Part shown: positions 1 to 6,717 of the stretch, in pieces
How the letters are laid out: every line of letters begins with the position of its first letter
Numbering within the stretch: the stretch's first letter is position 1
Source: Clostridiales bacterium
GTDB taxonomy: Bacteria > Bacillota > Clostridia > Lachnospirales > JAITVM01
NCBI GenBank assembly: GCA_031285815.1
Contig: JAITVM010000243.1
Coordinates: 1 to 7,771 of the forward strand
Reading direction: 5' to 3'
Length of the DNA: 7,771 nt
Position numbers and translations under genes: made by a program
Notes under the pieces: model-generated
Told to the model about the DNA's origin: nothing
Databases searched by the model: none
What the model saw: the letters and a program-made list of their open reading frames with translations, nothing else

Positions 1-830
1 TCATCTGATTTAACAGAATAATCGCCTAATAAACTTTTGTCCAGCTGGGCCCTATAAGTTTTAGTTGTGGTTGAGACATAATCGGCACCCCTCATGCGCC
101 CTTCAATTTTTAGCGAATCTATGCCTATGCTACATAATTCTTTAAGCATGCCAAGCGACATGATATCTTTTGTGCTCAGTAAATAACCCGATTCTATAGG
201 CTCATTATCTTTTAATAATTCAAACGGCATACGGCATGTTTGGGCACACCTCCCCCTATTCCCGCTACGCTGCCCAATTATTGACGACATAGTGCATTGC
301 CCAGAATATGAAACACAAAGTGCCCCATGTACAAAAACTTCAAGCTCCAGCCCTTTTAAATCAGGCTCCCCCTTGATAGCTTTTATTTCTTCCAAAGACA
401 GCTCCCTGCTTAAACAAATCCGGTCAAACCCTATAGAATATAAAAATTTCGCCGATTCTGCATTATGGGTTGTCATTTGTGTACTGGCATGCAGCTTAAT
501 GCCCTTAAAATTTTGTTTTATAAAAGCCGCTGCCCCAATATCTTGAACGATAAACGCATCGGCCCCATACTCATACATCCGGGCGGCAAACTCTAAAAGC
601 CCTTTAAGCTCGCTGTCTTTATATAAAGTATTTAATGTGATATAGGATTTTACGCCCCTTAAATGGGCGTAGGCAATTATTTCTTTAAGCCTTTCATCGG
701 TAAAATTTTCTGCCGAAGCCCTTGCGCTAAAATTTTTACCGCCTATGTAGATTGCATCGCACCCATTATTTACAGCAGCAGCCAAAGCTTGCTCTGACCC
801 TACTGGGGATAATAATTCTGGTAATTTCAA
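1..830 (-). CDS. U32-family protein (annotated as peptidase; probable RNA-hydroxylation enzyme), 3' end cut by window
   Basis: This is the N-terminal 276 residues of a U32-family protein; the rest lies beyond position 1. I translated it from a TTG at 828-830, chosen because a GAGGTG site lies about 8 bases upstream and no better start exists. The opening MKLPELLSPVGS with YIGGKNFSARASAENF is typical of the family. The U32 signature is complete: E164-x-F166, G169, C172, G177, C179 and S182. It is followed by GNRGRCAQTC (C195, C199) and the KIEGRMRGADY block near 241-251. Family knowledge: although named collagenase-like peptidases, characterised members (RlhA, TrhP, UbiU/V) bind Fe-S clusters and support hydroxylation of RNA or ubiquinone precursors using prephenate or oxygen-independent chemistry. 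C172, C179, C195 and possibly C199 or C233 are candidate ligands. It lies 12 bases after the zapA-like gene and is probably co-transcribed with it. Substrate is not decidable here. Confidence 0.93.
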   Translation of the reverse strand, partial: MKLPELLSPVGSEQALAAAVNNGCDAIYIGGKNFSARASAENFTDERLKEIIAYAHLRGVKSYITLNTLYKDSELKGLLEFAARMYEYGADAFIVQDIGAAAFIKQNFKGIKLHASTQMTTHNAESAKFLYSIGFDRICLSRELSLEEIKAIKGEPDLKGLELEVFVHGALCVSYSGQCTMSSIIGQRSGNRGRCAQTCRMPFELLKDNEPIESGYLLSTKDIMSLGMLKELCSIGIDSLKIEGRMRGADYVSTTTKTYRAQLDKSLLGDYSVKSD

Positions 831-842
831 AATATATACACC

Positions 843-1250
843 TCAATTGTTTTTTTCGTTCCCAAAAGTCTCAATATATTCTTCAAGCTCCCGCTCCGCT
901 TTTTCCAGCTCTAGCCGGGCAGCATCCAATTCGCCTTGAATAATTTTAACTTTTTGTTTCAAAATATGGTTTTCTGACTCAGCCATATTTTTTTCTGAAA
1001 ATTGCGCCTCCCTATCTTTTAGGAGGCTATTATATTTGCCCTGTAGCTTTATATAGTCGTCAGCAATATTTATTGTCAATACCAAGAACTTTATCTGGGT
1101 ATTTATTGCCGAAGACGAAGTTGTTTTATATATTTCAGATATTTTCCTGTTAATATGGCTAGCAACCTTTTGGATATGTTCCTCCGGGTCTACGGATACT
1201 AATTTATATACTTCACCGTCTATTATAACTTCTACACAATTTTGTTCCAA
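843..1250 (-). CDS. zapA: Cell division protein ZapA-like, 135 aa
   Basis: ZapA-family proteins bind FtsZ in the cytoplasm and promote bundling of protofilaments at the division site. The protein has the family layout: an N-terminal globular part (VEVIIDGEVYKLVSVDPEEHIQKVASHINRKI, residues 6-37), the conserved helix LTINIADDYIKL at 58-69, and a long charged heptad-like coiled coil at about 63-128 (LKQKVKIIQGELDAARLELEKAERELEEYIE). The start is TTG at 1248-1250, supported by AGAAGGTGAT about 8 bases upstream; no ATG lies nearby in frame. The length of 135 aa is at the long end for ZapA because of the extended coiled coil. It is followed after 12 bases by the U32 gene on the same strand, an arrangement common in Clostridia. 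A sigma-A-like promoter at 1309-1336 probably drives both genes. Family assignment is firm; the FtsZ role is by homology. Confidence 0.88.
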   Translation of the reverse strand: MEQNCVEVIIDGEVYKLVSVDPEEHIQKVASHINRKISEIYKTTSSSAINTQIKFLVLTINIADDYIKLQGKYNSLLKDREAQFSEKNMAESENHILKQKVKIIQGELDAARLELEKAERELEEYIETFGNEKNN

Positions 1251-1308
1251 AACCCAATCACCTTCTAATTCTATAGGGGCAAGAGTAAGCGGTTATTCCC
1301 TTTTATAG

Positions 1309-1336
1309 ATTATAACATATAAATTATCATAAACAA
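1309..1336 (-). promoter_or_regulatory. Putative sigma-A promoter for the zapA-U32 pair
   Basis: Read on the minus strand, a perfect TATAAT (1309-1314) is preceded by TGT, giving an extended -10, with TTGTTT (1331-1336) 16 bases upstream as a weak -35 (3 of 6). Transcription would start near 1302, leaving a leader of about 50 bases before the TTG start at 1250. Seen in sequence; activity is inferred. Confidence 0.6.
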
Positions 1337-1418
1337 TATTTGAATACCGCAAAATTAGTTCAATAAAAAATACTATATTATGTATAATTAACCAATTCTT
1401 AATTAATACTAATGATAG

Positions 1419-1437
1419 AGCAAATTTGTTTGGCATA
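1419..1437 (+). repeat. 19-base motif, copy 1 (second copy at 6805-6823)
   Basis: The motif AGCAAWTYTGTTTGGCATA occurs here and at 6805-6823 in the same orientation, with 17 of 19 bases identical including the last 11. This copy ends 6 bases before the putative -35 of the LysM-CAP gene. The position suggests an upstream protein-binding site, but the factor is unknown and chance cannot be excluded with two copies. Confidence 0.45.
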
Positions 1438-1443
1438 GGCGTT

Positions 1444-1471
1444 TTGTAAGCTAAGCTGGATTTGCTATAAA
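1444..1471 (+). promoter_or_regulatory. Putative sigma-A promoter for the LysM-CAP gene
   Basis: TTGTAA (1444-1449, 4 of 6 to TTGACA), a 16-base spacer and TATAAA (1466-1471) preceded by TGC, an extended -10. The predicted start is near 1478, giving a very short leader of about 18 bases that still contains the AGGCAGG ribosome site (1481-1487) before ATG 1496. Confidence 0.5.
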
Positions 1472-1495
1472 TAAAATAAAAGGCAGGTAAGTTAT

Positions 1496-2170
1496 ATGAA
1501 AAAAATATTGCTATTAACAATTACCCTTATGCTAGCCCTGGCCCTTCCGCTGTACGCAGAGGAATATGAGGCGTATGTTATACAAGATGGCGACACACTG
1601 TATAACATAGCACAGAATTACGGCACCACAGTCGACGAAATTATTGTCATTAACCCCGAGCTTGAAAACCCTGACTTAATAGTTACTGGAAGCGAAGTCA
1701 AATTACCGGCAGGTGGCTCCCAAAGCGAAGAGGCATTTAACCTATTTAAGAAAAAAGATGCCCCTGTTGATGAGTCGATACAAAAAAATTCTGAAGCCGA
1801 AAAAGTCTTGGAGCTGGTAAACGCCCAAAGGGCCGAGAATGGTTTGAAACCTTTAGCCGTATCAAAAGAGCTGACAAAGATGGCTAAAGAAAAATGTGAA
1901 GACATGTCCCAAAACAATTATTTTGGCCACGATAGCCAAAAAAATGGGCGTATCACAAATATATTAGCACAGAAAAAAATTAAATACCAAATAGTCGGCG
2001 AAAACCTTGCGCGCAACTTCCAATCCGCTGACAAAGTTTTTGAGGCTTGGATGAAATCTGATAGCCACCGCACAAATATCCTCCATAAAGATTTTGACCA
2101 AACAGGCATATATTATTTACAAACAGAAACCGGCAGTTATTGGGTCCAAAACTTTATAGACGCTGAATAA
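1496..2170 (+). CDS. Secreted LysM-CAP (SCP/PR1, YkwD-like) domain protein, 224 aa
   Basis: An exported protein expected to sit on peptidoglycan. A signal peptide covers residues 1-21 (KK, a hydrophobic run, likely cleavage after LYA). One LysM domain follows at about 25-71 (YVIQDGDTLYNIAQNYGTTVDEIIVINP...LPAG); this family binds N-acetylglucosamine-containing glycans. A charged linker (72-100) leads to a CAP domain at about 101-224. The usual CAP cavity residues are present: H145 in FGHDS, E169 in GENLA and H191 in DSHRTNIL, and the end WVQNFI is typical. Bacterial CAP proteins of this kind are widespread in spore formers; their biochemical activity is generally unproven, so I assign none. 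ATG 1496 has the ribosome site AGGCAGG 8 bases upstream and a promoter at 1444-1471. The next gene starts 73 bases downstream on the same strand, separated by a hairpin that could terminate or modulate read-through. Confidence 0.92.
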   Translation: MKKILLLTITLMLALALPLYAEEYEAYVIQDGDTLYNIAQNYGTTVDEIIVINPELENPDLIVTGSEVKLPAGGSQSEEAFNLFKKKDAPVDESIQKNSEAEKVLELVNAQRAENGLKPLAVSKELTKMAKEKCEDMSQNNYFGHDSQKNGRITNILAQKKIKYQIVGENLARNFQSADKVFEAWMKSDSHRTNILHKDFDQTGIYYLQTETGSYWVQNFIDAE

Positions 2171-2171
2171 T

Positions 2172-2202
2172 TTTACGGTTAATAATTTGGTAGCTGTATA
2201 AT
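2172..2202 (+). promoter_or_regulatory. Weak candidate promoter for the C39-like gene
   Basis: A perfect TATAAT at 2197-2202 has only a poor -35 candidate, TTTACG (2172-2177), at a long spacing of 19. If used, the transcript would begin near 2209, so the hairpin at 2219-2266 would lie at its very 5' end. Alternatively the gene is read only from the LysM-CAP promoter. Confidence 0.3.
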
Positions 2203-2218
2203 TGCGCTTATTAAAATT

Positions 2219-2270
2219 AATACTACTGTAAGAGGTGATTTAGTTGAAACCTATTACAGTAGTATTTTTT
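2219..2270 (+). promoter_or_regulatory. Start-codon hairpin with T-tract (attenuator, terminator or RBS-masking structure)
   Basis: AATACTACTGTAA (2219-2231) is perfectly complementary to TTACAGTAGTATT (2254-2266), a 13-bp stem. Inside it, after one G-A mismatch, AGGT (2233-2236) pairs with ACCT (2249-2252), leaving a 12-base loop. The Shine-Dalgarno AGAGGTG (2231-2237) is largely within the paired part and the TTG start (2244-2246) is in the loop; the right arm is codons 3-7 of the C39-like gene. A run of six Ts (2265-2270) follows, as in an intrinsic terminator. It could end LysM-CAP transcripts, block translation of the downstream gene, or both. The pairing is seen; the function is inferred. 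Confidence 0.6.
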
Positions 2271-2948
2271 GTGGCGTCACTAATGTTATGTGGGTTTAAA
2301 AACATCAATAATGAACCGGCAATACCGGAAAATATACTGCACATGACTGAGGTTTACCCAGAAACTAAAGTACTTATCGATTATTACAAAGAGGCCTGTA
2401 AAGACAAAGGGTATTACACCAGGGAAATTGACATAACAAGCGACCTATTAACCGACGATGTCCCTTTATTTTTGCAATGGGACAAACGCTGGGCATTTTT
2501 AAATTACGGCAAAGAAACCATTATTGCCACCTCGGCTTGCGGCCCGGTTTGCCTTTCTATGGTACAATGCTATTTTTATAAGGATAAGCCAAAAACCCCG
2601 AAGGATATGGCGGGGTTCAGTTATAAAAAAGGCTTTTATACAGAAAAAGTAGGCACCTCCGGCGCGCTTTTTTTAGATGGGGCATATGATTTTAATTTAA
2701 AGCCAAAGGTAATACCTGTTAACAACCAAGAAATTAAAAAATCTTTAGACGGGGATAAAATTATTGTTGCACTGGTTAAAGAAGGGCATTTTACTGTCGG
2801 GGGCCATTATATTATTATTAAGGGGTATAATGAAAACGGCGATTATCTGGTTAATGACCCCAATAGCTTAATTAATTCTAACAAAGCTTGGCCGCCGGAG
2901 GTTATTATAAACGAAAGCAAAGCGTTATGGGCTATTGGGGTTAATTGA
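2244..2948 (+). CDS. Secreted C39-like (peptidase_C39_2 type) papain-fold protein, 234 aa
   Basis: Start TTG 2244 is preceded by AGAGGTGAT, matching the site style of the neighbours. Residues 1-17 form a hydrophobic export signal; C16 in SLMLC is not a convincing lipobox because the residue before it is L. After a linker, the C39-like domain spans about 72-234. LFLQWDKRWAFLNYG (75-89) supplies the likely oxyanion Gln Q78, SACGPVCLSM holds the catalytic Cys C99, GGHYIIIKGY holds the His H188, and VNDPNS holds the Asp D205. All expected active-site residues are therefore present, so a cysteine peptidase or related hydrolase or transferase is possible, but the substrate is unknown. It is not a bacteriocin-exporter C39 domain: there is no ABC transporter or leader-peptide gene nearby. 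It is probably outside the membrane, facing the wall or spore envelope, like the LysM-CAP protein upstream. A hairpin spans its start codon. It converges on gerC. Confidence 0.85.
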   Translation: MKPITVVFFVASLMLCGFKNINNEPAIPENILHMTEVYPETKVLIDYYKEACKDKGYYTREIDITSDLLTDDVPLFLQWDKRWAFLNYGKETIIATSACGPVCLSMVQCYFYKDKPKTPKDMAGFSYKKGFYTEKVGTSGALFLDGAYDFNLKPKVIPVNNQEIKKSLDGDKIIVALVKEGHFTVGGHYIIIKGYNENGDYLVNDPNSLINSNKAWPPEVIINESKALWAIGVN

Positions 2949-2960
2949 AATTAATTTTGT

Positions 2961-2990
2961 GCCAGCTGTGTGCTTTGACACCCCGCTGGC
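2961..2990. terminator. Hairpin between convergent genes, possible terminator
   Basis: GCCAGC (2961-2966) pairs with GCTGGC (2985-2990), with an inner GTGT/ACAC stem (2968-2971 with 2978-2981) offset by unpaired Cs. On the plus strand it is followed by only three Ts, and on the minus strand by ACAAAA, so it is a weak intrinsic terminator at best. Its location between two convergent stops (2948 and 2992) supports a terminating role. Confidence 0.4.
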
Positions 2991-2991
2991 T

Positions 2992-4068
2992 TTAGCCATG
3001 TGGGGCGCCAAGTATATCCACACTAACTATTGGGTTAATAACAATACCGGCTAAAGCTTGTTCTTCAGCGCCTTTATATTCTAAATATAAGTTGTGATTA
3101 TATTTCCGCAATATTTCAAATATGCCAAACCCGTCGGCAGAAAACTCATTTGAAAACTTTTCCCCTACCCTAATAATATCTTCTTTAATTATCCCCTCAA
3201 ACAGGGCCTCCAGCTCATTAACTTCCCCAGCGCCTTCGTAGGTAGAAAAAAAACCCGGCGCCCTGCCTTTACATTTAACTTCAACATCACAATAAATAAG
3301 GCCGCCGGATTCATAACAATTAACCCTGGATGTAGGCCTGGTTATTTTAAGGGCTATTGGCCTGCCTTCAAAATCAGCCTGTAATACCATGCCCCCGCTT
3401 AGATTTTTAAAATGCATATAGCCATTTAAGTCACCCTCATTCAAAAAACCAGCCAGTTTATTATTTTTGATAAGCCCAGCCCCGCCTATGCAGGCACTTC
3501 CGCTATCTGCAGTTATTTTTGGCATAAGTGCCGACCCGGAGCCCCCCATTTGTTTTACAAAGGATTCTATGGTCTGTTTAAAAGCTTCCTTATTTTTAGA
3601 AGAGTAATTCCTATAATAATCTGCAATAAAACTACCTGCCAGCCCCTCGCCATTTAATTCTGCGCAAAGGACCCCACGTGCATCCATATCGCTAGCCATC
3701 ACATTAATTTGCCTATTTATTTCCGGGTTCCGCTCTAAAGACCCGACTGCCCCTTTAAACAAGGCTTCATCATTTAAAATACTTTCACCAAAAATAATAA
3801 ATTTCATTTGCCCATAGTCAACTTTTTTGCTGACTTTAGAATCTATTGCCTCCATTGCAGCATAAATAGAGCTGCCGGTTTCTGAAACATTAATATAGCC
3901 GCGGCCACCCTCCTGCGCTACCGGTATACTTAGTGTTATATTGTACCCACCATTTTGCCCTTTGTCTACCCCAAGGGAAACAGCAAAAGCCCTATTTTCA
4001 ATCTCTAGCCTATCATGGCACCCCGTAAGGGCCAAAAAGGCTACTATAAACCCAATTGTTTTCTTCAT
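2992..4068 (-). CDS. gerAC: Germinant receptor lipoprotein subunit, Ger(x)C family, 358 aa
   Basis: The C subunit of a GerA-type germinant receptor: a lipoprotein anchored on the outer face of the spore inner membrane and required, with the A and B subunits, for nutrient-triggered germination. The N-terminus is a clear lipoprotein signal, MKKTIGFIVAFLALTGC, with lipobox LTGC and lipidated C17. The family opening follows directly: C-x-D-R-x-E-I-E-x-R-A-F-A-x-S-L-G-V-D (17-35). The rest is the usual three-domain soluble body, ending in NPIVSVDILG. The length of 358 is near the family norm. ATG 4066-4068 is one base after the gerB stop, and the ribosome-site-like GGTAGGCGG lies in the last gerB codons, so translation is probably coupled. 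The symbol is family level; I cannot say which germinant is sensed. Confidence 0.95.
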   Translation of the reverse strand: MKKTIGFIVAFLALTGCHDRLEIENRAFAVSLGVDKGQNGGYNITLSIPVAQEGGRGYINVSETGSSIYAAMEAIDSKVSKKVDYGQMKFIIFGESILNDEALFKGAVGSLERNPEINRQINVMASDMDARGVLCAELNGEGLAGSFIADYYRNYSSKNKEAFKQTIESFVKQMGGSGSALMPKITADSGSACIGGAGLIKNNKLAGFLNEGDLNGYMHFKNLSGGMVLQADFEGRPIALKITRPTSRVNCYESGGLIYCDVEVKCKGRAPGFFSTYEGAGEVNELEALFEGIIKEDIIRVGEKFSNEFSADGFGIFEILRKYNHNLYLEYKGAEEQALAGIVINPIVSVDILGAPHG

Positions 4069-4069
4069 G

Positions 4070-5161
4070 TTAACCGCCTACCTTCCTGATCTTTGCAATT
4101 ATAATCAAAGCTAACGGGATAACAAATAAAAAAGCGGCACCAAGTGAAAAGTTTAATAATTTCAAATGCCTGTCTACCTCAAATATATCTTTTGGCATAT
4201 ATGCAACTAAAAAAATAACCGGGGCAATAAATAGCATATATGAAGAGTGCCCACCTTTTTTAAAAACATCCTTTAATAGAAGGGATGAAAAAAACAGGCC
4301 GGCATTAACAGAAGCAAACACAGATATTATCCAAAAACTCATTATTAGGGCCTCCTGCCGTTCTATAAAAGACCCGGGTATATTTATCGCATCCATAATT
4401 TCGATTACCGGCCACATTTGTTTTTTTATTTCAATGGGCCCAAAACGTGCAACAGTAATTATAGTTACCGCTAAAAACATAGCGCCAAGTGCGATTACTA
4501 CTTGCATTGATGCCTTTTTTATTTTACCTGGGTTTACGACATACGGCGCCGCAACCATTAGCATTTCCAAACCCGAAAAAGCAAATGAGGCCACATAAGC
4601 GCCTTTTAAATAATTGGTGCCCGGCAACCTGCCCACCGGTAACAGGTTAGAATAATCCACATCGAAAGCATCTATTAAGAATGTAAGGGCTATTGGCACC
4701 AAGACTACCAATATAAGCAGCTCCGCAAGCCTCGCCCTTGTTTCAAAGCCTTTTGCGGCTGCATATGCAGAAATTGCCAGCATCGTTAAACATATTATAT
4801 AAAACGGCGTCGCCCTAAGCAGCTCTTGAGAAACTACTTCCCCAAACCGCCTGATTTCAAATGCCGCAACTAAAATCATTTTTGCCGCCAACAAAAGTGA
4901 AATTAAATAGGCTAAAGGCCGGCCGGCAACAAAGGCACAAAGGTTGAAAAAACTTTCGCCCGGGCTGATAGATGAGGCGGATGTTATTAGCGCCACATAT
5001 ATAATGCCTAATAAAACTGCGGGTATTATTAAAACCCAGCCATCCTGGCTTGTATACCCTGCCAAAATGCGGGGCATGGTAACCACGCTTGTGCCAAATA
5101 TATCTAATATTAATAATATCTGAAGCTGGCGCACCGAAATTTTGTTATTGGAAGAAAACAT
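4070..5161 (-). CDS. gerAB: Germinant receptor permease-like subunit, GerAB family, 363 aa
   Basis: The B subunit of a GerA-type receptor, a member of the amino acid-polyamine-organocation transporter superfamily, implicated in binding the germinant within the membrane. The sequence is almost entirely hydrophobic, with about ten membrane segments. The first spans about 11-30 and carries the family's FGTSVVTMPRI stretch; the last spans about 335-356. Characteristic blocks are present: YAAAKGFETRARLAE in the middle and IPGSFIERQEALIMSFWIISVF in the C-terminal half. ATG 5159-5161 is 3 bases after the gerA stop, and its ribosome site AGGGGG lies within the last gerA codons. The length matches the family and there is no frameshift. 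The symbol is family level. Confidence 0.95.
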   Translation of the reverse strand: MFSSNNKISVRQLQILLILDIFGTSVVTMPRILAGYTSQDGWVLIIPAVLLGIIYVALITSASSISPGESFFNLCAFVAGRPLAYLISLLLAAKMILVAAFEIRRFGEVVSQELLRATPFYIICLTMLAISAYAAAKGFETRARLAELLILVVLVPIALTFLIDAFDVDYSNLLPVGRLPGTNYLKGAYVASFAFSGLEMLMVAAPYVVNPGKIKKASMQVVIALGAMFLAVTIITVARFGPIEIKKQMWPVIEIMDAINIPGSFIERQEALIMSFWIISVFASVNAGLFFSSLLLKDVFKKGGHSSYMLFIAPVIFLVAYMPKDIFEVDRHLKLLNFSLGAAFLFVIPLALIIIAKIRKVGG

Positions 5162-5164
5162 AGC

Positions 5165-6688
5165 TTACCCCCTGCCTTTTCTTTTTTTAGGGTTTAATTT
5201 TATCCGGGTGCGCTGCCCTGGTTTTGTAAATATCGGGCGCTCGCGCACCATAAACCGTGGCAGCCTAAAAATTGTATCTTTATAGTCAGAATAGCCTGTA
5301 ACATCCCCACCGGTAAACGGGTACATATACGGTATCCCAAAAGATTTTAATGAAACCAAATGTATCAGCACCAATAGGAAGCCAAGCCAAAAACCATACA
5401 GCCCCAACATAGCAGAAAGCACCATAATTAAATATTTAATGATACGGAAGCCGGATACAAACGAATAATTGGGTACAACAAATGAAGCTATCCCCGTAAT
5501 AGCGATACAGATAACAACAATAGGGCTGACCAGCCCGGCCTCAACTGCGGCTTGCCCAATTATCAGCCCGCCAACAATCCCCATTGTGTTGCCAACCGGC
5601 CCAGGCAGCCGTATGCCCGCCTCCCGCAGAAACTCAAAAGCAAGGTCCATGCCCAACACTTCTATAAAGGCAGGGAACGGCACATCTTGCCTGGCTGCCG
5701 CGAATTTATAAGTCAGCATTGCCGGTATCATAGACGGGTGGTATACCGCCGCCGCTAAATACAGCCCCGGCAGGGCTACTGCAAAAAAACCGGCTATAAA
5801 CCTTATCACCCGGGTAAACGACATGATCATCCACCTCTGGTAATAATCCTCCGCCGCCTGAAAAAATGAATTTAAAGTTACCGGCACGATTAGGGCATGC
5901 GGTGAATTATCAACTAAAATAACTATCCTGCCTTCAAAAATAGCAGAAGCAGCTTTATCCGGCCGCTCAGTAATTTGTACCTGCGGGAATGGCGAAGCCC
6001 AGTCCCCTTCAATAAATTCTTCAATATACCCGGCATCTAAGACTGCATCAATATCTATCCCGTCAAGCCTTTTTAAAACTTCATTTAAAATATCCTTGCG
6101 CACCAAATCATCTAAATACATGATGCCTATATCTGTGGCAGACCTGCGCCCCACCCTTTTTTGAATAAGCTTTAAGTTAGTATCCCTAACGCGGCGCCTG
6201 ATTAATGCCGTATTAAAACGGTAAACCTCGCTAAAAGCCTCTTTTGAGCCTTGGACGGATACTTCCGTTTCTGCTTTTGGGACCCCCCTATTCGGGAACC
6301 CCTTTGTTGAAACAATTATTGCTTTATCACAAGAGTCAATAAATAAAACAGTGTCCCCGCTTAATATGGAACCGGTTATTTTATCAAACTTATTAGATTC
6401 GCTTAAATCCGCCGTAACCATATCGTTAGACAATAAAGAATCAAAAAGCCCCTGGCCAGCTTTATTGCCATTTTGTATTGGCCCTTGCATAACCCAGCGC
6501 AAAATAGATTCACGTATCCTATCCACATCTGTAAGCATATCTATATAGCAAATAAAAATTGGCGCCTTTTCATCCAGCACAATTTTACGGGACACAAAAT
6601 CCCCACAGCCTTCAAAGGCCCCCGTTAAAAATTCTATATTGGTATTTAAATCAGTACTAACTTCTTTCAAACCAGTAGCTGCTTCCAT
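5165..6688 (-). CDS. gerAA: Germinant receptor A subunit, GerA family, 507 aa (start revised inward)
   Basis: The largest subunit of a GerA-type receptor, thought to form the membrane channel core. A soluble N-terminal region occupies roughly the first 280 residues, with family blocks ETEVSVQGSKEAF, NTALIRRRVRD, GRRSATDIGIMYL and EGRIVILVDNSPHALIVP. Membrane segments follow at about 291-315, 362-407 and 416-447, including PFPAFIEVLGMDLAFEFLREAGIRLPGPVGN and GGLIIGQAAVEAGLVSP, then a basic tail. The open frame extends to an ATG at 6740-6742, but that codon has no ribosome site. ATG 6686-6688 has AAAGGTGAT ending about 5 bases upstream, and a sigma-G-like promoter lies within the extra 18 codons, so I start here. 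It leads the gerA-gerB-gerC operon, and sporulation-stage (forespore) expression is expected. Confidence 0.94.
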   Translation of the reverse strand: MEAATGLKEVSTDLNTNIEFLTGAFEGCGDFVSRKIVLDEKAPIFICYIDMLTDVDRIRESILRWVMQGPIQNGNKAGQGLFDSLLSNDMVTADLSESNKFDKITGSILSGDTVLFIDSCDKAIIVSTKGFPNRGVPKAETEVSVQGSKEAFSEVYRFNTALIRRRVRDTNLKLIQKRVGRRSATDIGIMYLDDLVRKDILNEVLKRLDGIDIDAVLDAGYIEEFIEGDWASPFPQVQITERPDKAASAIFEGRIVILVDNSPHALIVPVTLNSFFQAAEDYYQRWMIMSFTRVIRFIAGFFAVALPGLYLAAAVYHPSMIPAMLTYKFAAARQDVPFPAFIEVLGMDLAFEFLREAGIRLPGPVGNTMGIVGGLIIGQAAVEAGLVSPIVVICIAITGIASFVVPNYSFVSGFRIIKYLIMVLSAMLGLYGFWLGFLLVLIHLVSLKSFGIPYMYPFTGGDVTGYSDYKDTIFRLPRFMVRERPIFTKPGQRTRIKLNPKKRKGRG

Positions 6689-6693
6689 CAAAT

Positions 6694-6700
6694 CACCTTT
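6694..6700 (-). promoter_or_regulatory. Ribosome binding site deciding the gerA start
   Basis: On the minus strand AAAGGTG, continuing as AAAGGTGATTTG into the ATG at 6688, gives a spacing of 5 bases. The same AGGTGAT core precedes zapA and the C39-like gene in this window. No comparable site precedes the upstream ATG at 6742. Confidence 0.75.
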
Positions 6701-6717
6701 ATCTAAAGTAATATAAT

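Noticed and set aside
292..943. Plus-strand open frames at 292-546 and 752-943
   Set aside because: Antisense to the U32 and zapA-like genes, whose reading frames carry clear family motifs; low-complexity translations without ribosome sites.
1293..1520. Open frame of 75 codons on the minus strand between zapA and LysM-CAP
   Set aside because: AT-rich, no ribosome site, overlaps both predicted promoters and the start of the LysM-CAP gene; no recognisable domain.
1618..2109. Minus-strand open frames at 1618-1917 and 1918-2109
   Set aside because: Antisense shadows of the LysM-CAP gene.
3121..3130. A 10-base partial match to the shared motif on the minus strand
   Set aside because: It lies inside gerC codons (GFGIF) and matches only the GTTTGGCATA part; expected by chance in a window of this size.
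5469..6548. Plus-strand open frames at 5469-5711, 5552-5758 and 6351-6548
   Set aside because: Antisense to gerA, whose protein motifs are continuous through this stretch.
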